A DNA stretch of 64,000 nt from assembly GCF_028747805.1 (NCBI RefSeq), contig NZ_CP114887.1, forward strand, positions 3,807,001 through 3,871,000, given 5' to 3'. Shown here in pieces: positions 1 to 8,782 of the stretch. The stretch's first letter is position 1. Every line of letters starts with the position of its first letter. Position numbers and translations under genes: made by a program. Below the pieces are notes generated by a model, which searched no databases, had not been told where the DNA came from, and was given only the letters and a program-made list of their open reading frames with translations. The stretch comes from Solibacillus daqui (lineage in GTDB: Bacteria > Bacillota > Bacilli > Bacillales_A > Planococcaceae).

Positions 1-780
1 AATTAATAGCGAGAAATTTTCAACGCTTGCATTACCGGTCATGTATGCCAATGCTCCTAAAGCGAGAATTACGAAACTACCAATTATAAAGTTACGTGCT
101 GTTGTTTTCTTCTCTGCATCAGATAATGGGTTTGGCGCTACAGAGCCTGCTAAACCAAGGTTCTTCTGTGACATTAAATAAACAACTAGCCCAATGAACA
201 TACCTACTGCGGCAACACCAAATCCTGCGTGGAAGCCCCAGTTTTTTTGAAATAAACCAACAAGTAATGGCGCTGTGAAACCACCTAAGTTAATACCCAT
301 ATAGAAAATAGAGAAGCCTGAATCACGACGAGCATCAGTAGGCGCATATAAATCACCGACAACTGATGATACGTTTGGCTTCAGTAAGCCTGTACCAATG
401 ATAATGAAGAACATTGATAAGTAAAGTGCTGCTGCACCAAGTGGTAACGCAAGTAAAATATGACCGATCATAATTAATATACCGCCATAGAATATCGCTT
501 TTCGCGTACCTGTAATTCGGTCAGCAATCCAACCACCGATAATACCTGACATGTAGATTAACGAACCGTAAATCGACATGATGATGTTTGCTTGCGTACG
601 ATCCAATCCTAAACCGCCATCTTTAAGCGAGTAGTACATGTAGAATAATAAAATAGCACGCATGCCGTAATATGAAAATCGCTCCCAAAACTCTGTAAAG
701 AATAAAGTAAATAGCCCTTTAGGTTGTCCTACAAAGCCAGTTTGAGGAACTGATTTCACGATTTCTTCTTTAGAATACAT
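1..780 (-). CDS. POT/PTR2 family proton-dependent oligopeptide transporter (3' part cut off by window edge)
   Basis: This is the N-terminal ~260 residues of a multi-spanning proton-coupled di/tripeptide symporter of the POT (PTR2) family, running off the left edge. Reading the minus strand from ATG at 780, the family signature [12 protein letters not shown] appears near residue 30 and the second signature [11 protein letters not shown] near residue 130, with alternating hydrophobic helices throughout. A GGAGG ribosome site lies a few bases before the ATG. The product should import short peptides across the cytoplasmic membrane. A CodY-like box lies just upstream, which fits a peptide transporter. 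Family assignment is firm; substrate range is inferred from the family. The closest named relatives are DtpT-type transporters. Confidence 0.93.
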   Translation of the reverse strand, partial: MYSKEEIVKSVPQTGFVGQPKGLFTLFFTEFWERFSYYGMRAILLFYMYYSLKDGGLGLDRTQANIIMSIYGSLIYMSGIIGGWIADRITGTRKAIFYGGILIMIGHILLALPLGAAALYLSMFFIIIGTGLLKPNVSSVVGDLYAPTDARRDSGFSIFYMGINLGGFTAPLLVGLFQKNWGFHAGFGVAAVGMFIGLVVYLMSQKNLGLAGSVAPNPLSDAEKKTTARNFIIGSFVILALGALAYMTGNASVENFSLLI

Positions 781-803
781 TTGAAATTTCCTCCGATTTA
801 ATA

Positions 804-818
804 AATATTCTGACAATT
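804..818. promoter_or_regulatory. Putative CodY box upstream of the peptide transporter
   Basis: The 15-mer AATATTCTGACAATT matches 13 of 15 positions of the CodY consensus AATTTTCWGAAAATT. It lies 24-38 bases before the transporter start codon. It overlaps a perfect inverted repeat, TGACAAT-N7-ATTGTCA, at 811-831. CodY represses peptide transporters in several Firmicutes when branched-chain amino acids and GTP are plentiful, so the context is apt. Binding itself is an inference. Confidence 0.5.
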
Positions 819-1024
819 AATTTCATTGTCATACCAGTAGTAAAAGCATTTTAATACTCTAACGTAACAATTAAACAAAATCAAGAAAAAACTAAAATGT
901 TATAATATTACTTTTTTTCGTTATTTTCTGATAAATTAATCAAGAATCCATCATCAATATCCAACTATTATAGTTTATTCTCTTTCAGTTACAAAATGGT
1001 TTGACTTACTGAAATGAAATAATA

Positions 1025-1236
1025 AAGGACTCGTCCAAAGCATTTACTTTTTTTAGCAACGTCTGTCTCATGAATTAATTATCCGCTGTAGGTTGCTTTT
1101 CGCGGTGGGCTTAAGTAAAGAACGAATGCTAAAAACGTCACGCCCTGTGACAACACATTCATGACTAGCTTCGTGCCAGCCTCCATTCTCAGCGCAAAGG
1201 GAGTGTCCCAGAATTGTTTCTAGGACACTCCCTTTG
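1025..1236 (-). repeat. Dispersed repeat family A, copy A3 (terminator hairpin plus conserved tail)
   Basis: Read on the minus strand it begins directly after the hflX stop codon with a 15-bp stem (GCAAAGGGAGTGTCC pairing with its complement, 1195-1236). It continues into a ~170-base tail that aligns along its length with the copy at 12059-12270. The first ~100 bases of the tail also align with the copy at 44883. Shared blocks include GAGGCT, GCACGAAGCTA and TTTTAGCATTCGTTCTT. The hairpin should terminate hflX. No protein is encoded. The rest of the gap from 832 to 1024 is AT-rich and holds only the likely promoter region of the peptide transporter. Confidence 0.8.
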
Positions 1237-1245
1237 CTTCGTAAA

Positions 1246-2523
1246 TTATTTCAATACATATTTTTCATATTTATTATAATCCGCTTGTTTTAGTTCTAAT
1301 GTTAGTAGCGTACCTTGTTCTTCGTACGCTGTTTCTAAAATTGTTGCCTGTTCATTTAAATGGGAAACAACTGCACCTTGTTCGTATGGAATGAGCATTT
1401 GGCATGTTACGTAATCCGAGAAGATTTGCTTACGAATCATTTGAAGTAATTCATCTAAGCCCACTCCCTCTTTAGCTGCAATCCAAATATTATCACCGCT
1501 AATTAACGGATATTCTAAATTGGCCAAGTCCGATTTGTTATACACATAGAGTGTTGGGATATTTTCAACATCAATAGCTTTTAATGTATCGTTTGTCACG
1601 TCCATCATGAAACGATATTCTTCATTTGACACATCAACGACATGCAGAAGTAAATCTGCCTCACGTGCTTCTTCTAACGTCGAACGAAAGGCCTTTACTA
1701 AATGGTGTGGCAGCTTACTAACAAAACCAACTGTATCTGTTAGTAAAAATGATTTGTTATCCTCTAATTCAATATTGCGCACCGATGTTTCAAGTGTGGC
1801 GAACAGCATGTCTTTTTCGAAAACCTGCTTTCCATCGTCCTGACCCATTTTCGCTAACAGTTGATTCATGATTGTTGACTTACCTGCGTTTGTATAGCCG
1901 ACTATTGAAACGACTGGCACAGCATTTTTACGGCGTTGCTTACGCTGTGTTTCGCGCTGTTCTTTTACTACCTCTAAATCCTTTTTAATTTTGGCGATTT
2001 GGTCCTCGATTTTACGACGATCTAGCTCCAGCTTTGTTTCCCCGGCACCACGGTTTTTAAAGCCACCACCTGTACCACCACCTTGACGTGAAAGTGAAGC
2101 ATGTAAACCTACTAGGCGCGGTAGCATATATTGGAGCTGCGCAAGCTCTACTTGTAATTGTGCCTCGCGTGTTTTGGCACGGCGACTGAAAATATCTAAG
2201 ATCAGCATCGTACGGTCGATTACTTTACAATCTAAATCGCGCTCTAAATTACGAATTTGCGATGGGGATAATTCATCATTAAAAATGACGATATTCGCAT
2301 CTGCTTCTTCATAAAATGCCTTAATTTCATCAATTTTTCCTGTTCCAACATAATGAGACGGTGTGACACGCTCTAAATTCTGTGTCACCATGCCGACTAC
2401 GTCTACATTTAAAGCTTCTGCTAAATTTGCTAACTCTTCCATTGAATAATCGAAGTGCTCGTCTTTTTGTAAGTTCACGCCCACTAAAATGCCGCGTTCA
2501 ATTAATACTTCTACCTCTTTCAA
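1246..2523 (-). CDS. hflX: GTPase HflX
   Basis: HflX is a GTPase that binds the 50S subunit and splits stalled or hibernating 70S ribosomes under stress. The 425-residue product has the HflX N-terminal domain, the diagnostic glycine-rich linker ending in RGAGETKLELDRR (about residues 155-170), a basic coiled segment, and then a G domain with G1 GYTNAGKST, G3 DTVGF and G4 NKSD. Length is typical of Bacillus homologues. The start is TTG at 2523, placed by an AGGAGG site seven bases upstream; no ATG fits as well. It stands alone, divergent from the methyltransferase at 2660, and is closed by the family A hairpin. Confidence 0.95.
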   Translation of the reverse strand: MKEVEVLIERGILVGVNLQKDEHFDYSMEELANLAEALNVDVVGMVTQNLERVTPSHYVGTGKIDEIKAFYEEADANIVIFNDELSPSQIRNLERDLDCKVIDRTMLILDIFSRRAKTREAQLQVELAQLQYMLPRLVGLHASLSRQGGGTGGGFKNRGAGETKLELDRRKIEDQIAKIKKDLEVVKEQRETQRKQRRKNAVPVVSIVGYTNAGKSTIMNQLLAKMGQDDGKQVFEKDMLFATLETSVRNIELEDNKSFLLTDTVGFVSKLPHHLVKAFRSTLEEAREADLLLHVVDVSNEEYRFMMDVTNDTLKAIDVENIPTLYVYNKSDLANLEYPLISGDNIWIAAKEGVGLDELLQMIRKQIFSDYVTCQMLIPYEQGAVVSHLNEQATILETAYEEQGTLLTLELKQADYNKYEKYVLK

Positions 2524-2659
2524 ACAGATAGCCTCCTCAAAGGTTCATTCTATCGTTCAATCGTAACATACATTACAAAAGCCTGTACAATCACACCATA
2601 TAACGCATTGTGATAAAATAGAAGTAACAATATTTTTCATTATAGAAAAGGCGGTTTTT

Positions 2660-3820
2660 ATGGAATTTCAACAAATGAAAGAGCAGTTGGTCGCTCTTTT
2701 ACAAGATAAAACACTAATTCAAGCAACGATCAGTCAGCCTCGCCAAAAATCAAACGATATAAAACGTGTAAAATTAAAGCCAGTTGAATTACGCGGTGAT
2801 TATGTGATTCAGCTTGAATATCAATATGAGCGCATTTTAAAACACGAAAACTTACCACTTACCGATGTAGCAGCAAAGCTAGACGAATTATTTGAACATT
2901 TTCGCCAAGTACATGCAGAATTCACGGAGCAAACGGTGCAAATCCAATTATCAAAGAAAAACAAAGTGCTATGGAAATCAAATGCGAGCGCCTCAACAAA
3001 GCAAGTGAACTTATCACATAATCGTAAAAAACAATATTTGTTAGATGACTCACGCGTTCATCCGTTTTTAGTACGTTTAGGCGTGCAAGCAGAAGACGGC
3101 AAAATTAAAAAGCAAAAGTACGATAAATTTAAGCAAATTAATCGCTTCGTTGAATTCATTGACGATTCTCTAGCACATTTACCAAAGGATAAACAAATCC
3201 GTATTTTAGACTTTGGCTCAGGGAAATCGTATTTAACATTTGCGTTATACCATTATTTAAAAGTAGAAAAAGGGTTAAATATACGTGTTACTGGGTTAGA
3301 TTTAAAGAAAGAAGTTATTGAAGAATGTAATCGCATTGCACAGGATTTACGATATGATGATTTAGAATTTTTAGTTGGGGATATTAATGATTACAATGAT
3401 GAAACAGCGGTTGATATGGTTGTAACCCTTCATGCGTGTGACGTTGCAACCGATATGGCTTTAGCACGTGCTGTTAAATGGGGCGCGAAAGTGATTTTAA
3501 GTGTACCTTGCTGTCAGCATGAACTGAACCGACAACTTCAAGCCCCGGAATTATCGATTATGACACAGCACGGCTTAGTAAAAGAACGCTTTGCCGCACT
3601 TGCGACCGATTCAATCCGTGCCGAGCTGTTATCACTTGTTGGGTATGAAACACAGCTATTAGAGTTTATCGATATGGAAAATACGCCGAAAAACATTTTA
3701 ATTCGCGCCTACTTTACAGGAAAGCAGCCAACTGACGAACAACGTGCGAAATATGTCGAATTTGTGAGATTTTTAAACGCAAAACCATTTTTGCAAAAAG
3801 AATTACAAGATTTCTTATAA
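2660..3820 (+). CDS. Class I SAM-dependent methyltransferase (Methyltransf_32-like)
   Basis: A 386-residue cytoplasmic protein with a C-terminal Rossmann methyltransferase fold. The SAM-binding motif I is LDFGSGKSY near residue 182, followed by acidic motif II (TGLDLKKEV) and a VGDIND motif III-type segment. The N-terminal ~150 residues have no motif I recognise and may bind the substrate. The glycine-rich loop followed by Lys-Ser-Tyr resembles the Methyltransf_32 group, whose members often act on RNA or protein; the substrate here is unknown. A conserved-looking CC pair occurs in SVPCCQHEL near residue 280. An AAAGGCGG ribosome site precedes the ATG. It is a single-gene unit. Confidence 0.82.
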   Translation: MEFQQMKEQLVALLQDKTLIQATISQPRQKSNDIKRVKLKPVELRGDYVIQLEYQYERILKHENLPLTDVAAKLDELFEHFRQVHAEFTEQTVQIQLSKKNKVLWKSNASASTKQVNLSHNRKKQYLLDDSRVHPFLVRLGVQAEDGKIKKQKYDKFKQINRFVEFIDDSLAHLPKDKQIRILDFGSGKSYLTFALYHYLKVEKGLNIRVTGLDLKKEVIEECNRIAQDLRYDDLEFLVGDINDYNDETAVDMVVTLHACDVATDMALARAVKWGAKVILSVPCCQHELNRQLQAPELSIMTQHGLVKERFAALATDSIRAELLSLVGYETQLLEFIDMENTPKNILIRAYFTGKQPTDEQRAKYVEFVRFLNAKPFLQKELQDFL

Positions 3821-4010
3821 TAGCGAAACACTTTCTCCCTTAAACTTATTTTCGCTAAAAATTGACTAAAATTAACGCAAAAGTCACACAATCCTTTTGT
3901 TACAGAATTGTAAAGTTTAAGACGTAATGAGTAAATTTTATGTAGATTTTTTTTAGATTTTGTTATGATTATTAGGTTGGTTTGATTATATAATTCCAGG
4001 AGGCAATTCC

Positions 4011-4631
4011 ATGTTTAGTCCAAAAAAACAAGATCCATTTTTCGCAGCATTGTTAAAAATTGCTGAAAACATGCGTGAAGCCGTTCATTACGCAAATGAT
4101 TTCCGCATCGAAACGGTTGCTGATTTAAAGGAAATTAGCGTTCGTATGAAACAATACGAAACAGCTGGCGATAAATTAATACATGAATTAATCGTGATGT
4201 TAAATAAATCATTTATGACACCAATTGAGCGTGAAGATATTTTATCTTTAGCGATTCGTATGGATGACGTATTAGATGGTACAGAAGGAACAATCGGACA
4301 CTTCGAAATGTTCTCATTAACTGAAATTGACGATTCAATGCGCAACTTCTTAGAATACATTGCGAAATCATCTGATGAAATCGTGAAAGCGATGGAACTT
4401 TTGAACAAAAAAGATCTTGTTGGTATGCGTCAGCATGCAATTTTAATTAAAGATTATGAGCGCGAGTGCGATGAAGTATTGCGTTCTTCCATTAAGCAAC
4501 TGTTCTTAAATGAAAAAGACCCGATTCGTTTAATTAAATTTAAAGACATCTACGAACAACTTGAAGAAATTGCAGACTACTGCCAAACAGTAGCGAACAC
4601 AATCGAAACAATTATTATGCGTAACGCATAA
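4011..4631 (+). CDS. DUF47 (PhoU-like) phosphate-transporter accessory protein
   Basis: A 206-residue, all-helical cytoplasmic protein of the DUF47/YkaA family, distantly related to PhoU. Proteins of this family are encoded next to PiT permeases and are thought to regulate low-affinity phosphate uptake. The regularly spaced acidic and hydrophobic residues (for example EREDILSLAIRMDDVLDG) are typical of the PhoU-like three-helix bundle that binds metal clusters. An AGGAGG site precedes the ATG, and the PiT gene follows 19 bases later, so the two are almost certainly co-transcribed. No Pho box is visible upstream. Confidence 0.9.
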   Translation: MFSPKKQDPFFAALLKIAENMREAVHYANDFRIETVADLKEISVRMKQYETAGDKLIHELIVMLNKSFMTPIEREDILSLAIRMDDVLDGTEGTIGHFEMFSLTEIDDSMRNFLEYIAKSSDEIVKAMELLNKKDLVGMRQHAILIKDYERECDEVLRSSIKQLFLNEKDPIRLIKFKDIYEQLEEIADYCQTVANTIETIIMRNA

Positions 4632-4650
4632 TCATAGGGAGTCTTAATAA

Positions 4651-5667
4651 ATGAACACACTATTAATCATTACCGTATTAGTTGTCGTATGCGCATTACT
4701 ATTTGACTTCATTAATGGTTTCCATGATACGGCTAATGCGATTGCCACATCTGTTTCAACGCGTGCTTTACCACCACGTGTAGCGGTATTAATGGCAGCC
4801 ATCATGAACTTTATCGGTGCCATTACATTCGTTGGTGTAGCAAAAGCGATTGCTTCTGATATCGTTGATCCGTTTTCACTATCAACACCTGAAGCACCAT
4901 TAATCGGTTCTGTTGTTATTTTAGCTGCTCTACTTTCTGCCATAACGTGGAACTTAGTAACTTGGTATTTCGGTATTCCGTCTAGTTCATCTCACACGTT
5001 AATTGGTTCGATTGCCGGTGCTGCGATTGCTGCTTCTGGTTTTGGCGTTTTAAACTACAGTGGCTTTTCAAAAATTATTATTGCGTTATTATTGTCACCA
5101 ATTATCGCCATTTGCGTTGGTTACTTAATGATGTCTTTAATGAAGTTCTTATTTAAAAACATGAACCTTTATAAAACAAATAAAGGGTTCCGTATTATGC
5201 AAATTTTCACCGCAGCTATTCAATCGTTCACACACGGGACGAACGATGCTCAAAAGGCAATGGGGATCATTACGATGGCTTTAATTGCGGCGAATTGGCA
5301 AACAACTGATGATGTACAAGGCTGGGTTCGTTTTGCCTGTGCCCTTGCAATGGGTTTAGGGACTTCGATTGGTGGTTATAAAATCATCAAAACAGTCGGC
5401 GGTAAAATCATGAAAATTCGTCCAGTAAACGGGGCTGCAGCTGACCTTTCTTCTGCATCAATCATTTTCGGGGCAACTTTAATTCACTTACCCGTTTCAA
5501 CAACACACGTTATTTCATCTGCCATTATGGGTGTAGGTGCTGCACAAAACGTGAAAGGCGTTAACTGGGGAATAGCTCGTAAAATCGTCACAACTTGGAT
5601 TATTACAATGCCAATTTCAGCTGTAATGGCTGCAATAATTTATACAGTATTAAATATCTTCTTTTAA
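4651..5667 (+). CDS. pit: PiT family low-affinity inorganic phosphate transporter
   Basis: A 338-residue integral membrane symporter for phosphate (probably as a metal-phosphate complex). The duplicated PiT signature is clear: NGFHDTANAIAT at about residue 25 and FTHGTNDAQKAMG at about residue 190. Around ten hydrophobic helices span the protein. It lies 19 bases downstream of the DUF47 partner in a two-gene operon that ends in a strong hairpin. Length matches bacterial PiT proteins of the short Bacillus type. The family assignment is secure. Metal-phosphate specificity, as opposed to sulfate in some members, is inferred from the DUF47 partner. Confidence 0.95.
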   Translation: MNTLLIITVLVVVCALLFDFINGFHDTANAIATSVSTRALPPRVAVLMAAIMNFIGAITFVGVAKAIASDIVDPFSLSTPEAPLIGSVVILAALLSAITWNLVTWYFGIPSSSSHTLIGSIAGAAIAASGFGVLNYSGFSKIIIALLLSPIIAICVGYLMMSLMKFLFKNMNLYKTNKGFRIMQIFTAAIQSFTHGTNDAQKAMGIITMALIAANWQTTDDVQGWVRFACALAMGLGTSIGGYKIIKTVGGKIMKIRPVNGAAADLSSASIIFGATLIHLPVSTTHVISSAIMGVGAAQNVKGVNWGIARKIVTTWIITMPISAVMAAIIYTVLNIFF

Positions 5668-5673
5668 CCAATA

Positions 5674-5718
5674 AAAAGCCTCCAGAATTCTATAACTTTT
5701 CTGGAGGCTTTTCCTTTT
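5674..5718 (+). terminator. Terminator of the DUF47-pit operon
   Basis: A 14-bp perfect stem, AAAAGCCTCCAGAA with its complement, and an 11-base loop are followed by a T-rich run. It sits six bases after the pit stop codon and just before the MMPL promoter. Confidence 0.88.
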
Positions 5719-5768
5719 TCCGCCAAATCAATTACACTAGAAGTACTGAAATAGAAAGGCGGTATTTT

Positions 5769-7877
5769 ATGAAGAACTTTGCAGCAATTGTTACGAAATT
5801 TTCAAAGCCGGTTGTCGCCATTTGGTTTATTATCCTTGCTATATTTGCATTTTTTGCTCTTCAGCTTCCTTCTAAATTGCAAGGGGATGGGTTTTTCGTA
5901 GATGGTGATCATACATACGTAACAAACGAGCTTTCTGAGACATTTGATTTACCCGCAAAAACGATTTTTGTTTTATTTAAAGATAAGTCCGACGATGAAA
6001 TTACGTCGATTATGGAAAAACTCGAAAATATGGATGCCGTTCATGCAGTGACTTCTCCAGTAGGCAATGCCGCATTAAATAAAAACGGCTACGCTTATGG
6101 ACTACTTGAATTTGATAATACAATTACCGATTACTTTCCTATTATCGATGACATTCGGGAAATTACTGAGGATGAAAAAGGCATTTCGATTACAGGGGAG
6201 CCCGTTATTTCAAAAGATATTAACGTAGCGAGCCAAAAAGATTTAATTAAAGCCGAGGCAATTGGCTTACCTATCGCTTTAATCGTTTTATTATTAGCAT
6301 TTGGTTCAATTGTAGCGTCATTATTACCATTAATTATTGGTGGCGCAACAGTTGTTATCGCACTCGGTATTTTAACGCTATTAAGCGATTATTTTAATTT
6401 ATCGATATTCGTCATGAATATTGTGCCGATGCTTGGCTTAGCATTAAGCATTGATTTTGCGCTTTTATTTATTAACCGTTACCGTGAAGAACGCGAAAAA
6501 CATACGGTTGGCGAATCCGTTCAAACCGCAATCCAAACAGCTGGACGCTCGATCATTTTCTCTGCACTATGTGTCATGATTGGCTTAGGTGCAATGGTCG
6601 TTATTAATGTAGAGATTTTTATGAATATTGCTCTTGGTGGCACAATCGTTGTTTTCCTTGCAGTGCTAACAGCGTTAACCTTTTTACCAGCAACGATTAC
6701 ACTCTTGGGCGATCGTTTAAATAAAGGGCGTATTTTCCGCGTAAAAGCAACCGCTTCACGTTGGCAAAAGTTTGCTGCTTTCGTGATGAAACGTCCGGTT
6801 GTCATTATTTTTGTCGCTATTCTTTTACTATGTGTGGCGATGGTTCCTATTAAAGATATAGCGTTAACGATTCCTTCGACTGAATCATTACCAGCGTCCT
6901 ACGAATCACGCCAGACTTTCGATACCCTAGATGAAACATTCGGTATTGGCGAAAATACGCCTGTCTTTTTACTCGCTGAAAACGATGACACTTGGGATAC
7001 GACGGAGGGACGTGAAAAGGTCTTTGATATTCAACAGCAACTACTAGATGATCCAATGGTAGATCGTGTCACTTCTATGTTTACAGTAGCAAACATCGAA
7101 TCGGTTGAAATGTGGGAAATGGTCAATAGCAACCCACAAGCACCAGGAGCACTTGACGAGGTTGCTGAAAACTTTATTCAAAAAGATAAAATGTATATGG
7201 TCGCTTATTTAAACACAACCGGTGCGACATCCGAAGCGCAGGATTTTGTCCGTAATTGGATGAATAAGGATTTAGGTGTGGATTTCGCATTATCTGGACA
7301 AGCAAAGTTCAATCAGGAAATTTTTGATGAAATTGCGAATAAAGTGCTTATTGCCATTGCAATCATTATTGTTTCAACGTTTATTATTTTAATGATCGCG
7401 TTCCGTTCCATTTTAATTCCTTTAAAGGCGATTTTAATGAATATTTTAGGACTTGGCGCGACATTCGGTATTTTGGTTTATATTTTCCAATACGGGCACT
7501 TTGGTATTGAAGCAGGCACAATTGTATTAATTATTCCGGTATTAGTATTCTGTTTAGTCTTTGGCTTAAGCATGGACTATGAGGTATTTTTAATTTCGCG
7601 GATTCAAGAGGAATATATAAAAGGGGCTACGAACACGAAGGCTACGATTGATGGGCTTGTTGCAACAAGTAAAATTATTACCTCTGCCGCACTTATTATG
7701 ATTGTCATTACCGGAGCATTTGCGTTTACCGATGTAATGCCCGTTAAACAAATCGGGGTCGGTATAGCGATTGCCATTGCGATTGATGCAACGATTATTC
7801 GCCTCATGCTCGTACCAAGTTTCATGAAACTGTTTGGCGATTGGAACTGGTGGCTACCGTTTAGAAAAGGAAGATAA
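5769..7877 (+). CDS. MMPL/RND-family membrane exporter (YdfJ-like)
   Basis: A 702-residue transporter of the MMPL branch of the RND superfamily. It has the internal two-fold repeat expected: one helix, a large extracytoplasmic loop and a five-helix bundle, then the same again. The acidic helix-4 motifs LSIDFALLFINRY and LSMDYEVFLISRI mark the proton-relay positions in each half. The ATG at 5769 is chosen because AAAGGCGG lies six bases upstream; the frame is open further back but overlaps pit and the terminator. Homologues export lipids, siderophores or drugs; the cargo here is unknown. It is a single gene closed by a bidirectional hairpin. Confidence 0.9.
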   Translation: MKNFAAIVTKFSKPVVAIWFIILAIFAFFALQLPSKLQGDGFFVDGDHTYVTNELSETFDLPAKTIFVLFKDKSDDEITSIMEKLENMDAVHAVTSPVGNAALNKNGYAYGLLEFDNTITDYFPIIDDIREITEDEKGISITGEPVISKDINVASQKDLIKAEAIGLPIALIVLLLAFGSIVASLLPLIIGGATVVIALGILTLLSDYFNLSIFVMNIVPMLGLALSIDFALLFINRYREEREKHTVGESVQTAIQTAGRSIIFSALCVMIGLGAMVVINVEIFMNIALGGTIVVFLAVLTALTFLPATITLLGDRLNKGRIFRVKATASRWQKFAAFVMKRPVVIIFVAILLLCVAMVPIKDIALTIPSTESLPASYESRQTFDTLDETFGIGENTPVFLLAENDDTWDTTEGREKVFDIQQQLLDDPMVDRVTSMFTVANIESVEMWEMVNSNPQAPGALDEVAENFIQKDKMYMVAYLNTTGATSEAQDFVRNWMNKDLGVDFALSGQAKFNQEIFDEIANKVLIAIAIIIVSTFIILMIAFRSILIPLKAILMNILGLGATFGILVYIFQYGHFGIEAGTIVLIIPVLVFCLVFGLSMDYEVFLISRIQEEYIKGATNTKATIDGLVATSKIITSAALIMIVITGAFAFTDVMPVKQIGVGIAIAIAIDATIIRLMLVPSFMKLFGDWNWWLPFRKGR

Positions 7878-7891
7878 TAACGTAAAAAATG

Positions 7892-7930
7892 GGCTTGTCC
7901 GGAAATTGATTTCTGGACAAGCCCTGTTTT
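7892..7930. terminator. Bidirectional terminator between MMPL gene and small membrane protein
   Basis: The stem GGGCTTGTCC/GGACAAGCCC carries an inner GGAAA/TTTC extension and T-runs on both sides. It belongs to a recurring hairpin type in this window (GTCC..GGAAA..TTTC..GGAC). Confidence 0.85.
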
Positions 7931-7975
7931 TGAAATAAAGTATACCATGTTCATTCAAATATTGACTATTGTTCA

Positions 7976-8203
7976 CTAGCTTAAGTGCAGCAATGTTTCA
8001 TAATTAATCATTGCTGACTTTGAATAGCTTGGCTGTTCACTTTCGTCTTGGCGATCATTATGCTTTTGCTCATTTGGCTCCCATAATACATAGAACGCCT
8101 GAATAACAGCTACGATAATAATGGAAGCGACTAAAATTGTGCCTATAATAATTTTGACCATTTTATTACCAGACATTTCTTTTGATTGATGCTGTTGCTC
8201 CAT
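7976..8203 (-). CDS. Small single-pass membrane protein, unknown
   Basis: A 75-residue protein with a polar N-terminus (about 15 residues), one strongly hydrophobic helix (about residues 17-40, VKIIIGTILVASIIIVAVI) and a charged, Gln/Glu/Asp-rich tail. No family is recognised. The ATG has a GAGGG site about ten bases upstream. It lies 20 bases downstream of the next minus-strand gene (8224) and probably shares its transcript, ending at the bidirectional hairpin near 7900. Confidence 0.6.
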   Translation of the reverse strand: MEQQHQSKEMSGNKMVKIIIGTILVASIIIVAVIQAFYVLWEPNEQKHNDRQDESEQPSYSKSAMINYETLLHLS

Positions 8204-8223
8204 ACTCCATTTCCCTCACTTAT

Positions 8224-8685
8224 CTATTTTGAAAGTCGGAAACCTTCTTCACGTAAATATGCGATTGCATCATCACGTGTCCCGAATGATTCCTCTAAAT
8301 TTCCTTGGTGATAAATGTTCCATGAACGATTGTTAAATTCTAGCTCTAGCTTTGTGCCTTGGCGTGATGTCCAGTGTTCAATAATTGGTGTATCATCAAT
8401 TTCTTCTGATAAGTAATCGATAGCAGCTTCGATAATTTCGCGTAGTTGCTGTTCGCTATAATCGCGAATATTGACTAAGCCCTTATCGCTTGCTTCTTTT
8501 TCGTATTTTAGTAAATCCCCTACAAATATAAAGCCGTTGCCATTTGGATGTAGCTTTTCAACGACGATTGTTTTTTCGTAAAGGCTGTCTTCAAAGTGAT
8601 AGTTTAAACGCTTTAACGAAATTTCTTTTTTCGTTAGTTGCGGAAACGACTCGATAATTGCTTGTTTTTGTTCAAATGTTAGCAT
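8224..8685 (-). CDS. Conserved-looking hypothetical protein, 153 aa
   Basis: An acidic, soluble protein of 153 residues without signal peptide or membrane helix. Its N-terminal half alternates strand-like segments (KTIVVEKL, NGFIFVG). The middle is a helix rich in Glu and Ile (YSEQQLREIIEAAIDYL). The C-terminal part (NRSWNIYHQGNLEESFGTR) looks like a small beta-meander. I do not recognise the family. An AGGAG-type site precedes the ATG. It probably heads a two-gene unit with the small membrane protein at 7976. Confidence 0.68.
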   Translation of the reverse strand: MLTFEQKQAIIESFPQLTKKEISLKRLNYHFEDSLYEKTIVVEKLHPNGNGFIFVGDLLKYEKEASDKGLVNIRDYSEQQLREIIEAAIDYLSEEIDDTPIIEHWTSRQGTKLELEFNNRSWNIYHQGNLEESFGTRDDAIAYLREEGFRLSK

Positions 8686-8742
8686 TGTTTGCTCCTTTAA
8701 TAATTCTTCTCAAGTATTAAGTATACCGTTTTCGCTTTAAAT

Positions 8743-8777
8743 AAAAAAGAGAAGCACATGCTTGTCACATATGCTCC
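8743..8777 (-). terminator. Terminator of the AI-2E permease gene
   Basis: On the minus strand GGAGCATATG pairs with CATGTGCTTC (10 bp including G-U pairs) and runs into TCTTTTTT. It begins six bases after the permease stop codon. Confidence 0.75.
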
Positions 8778-8782
8778 ACAAT

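Noticed and set aside
5595-5768. Upstream extension of the MMPL frame overlapping pit and the terminator
   Set aside because: No ribosome site, overlaps the pit gene and its hairpin, and the residues are not transporter-like; ATG 5769 has AAAGGCGG at good spacing.
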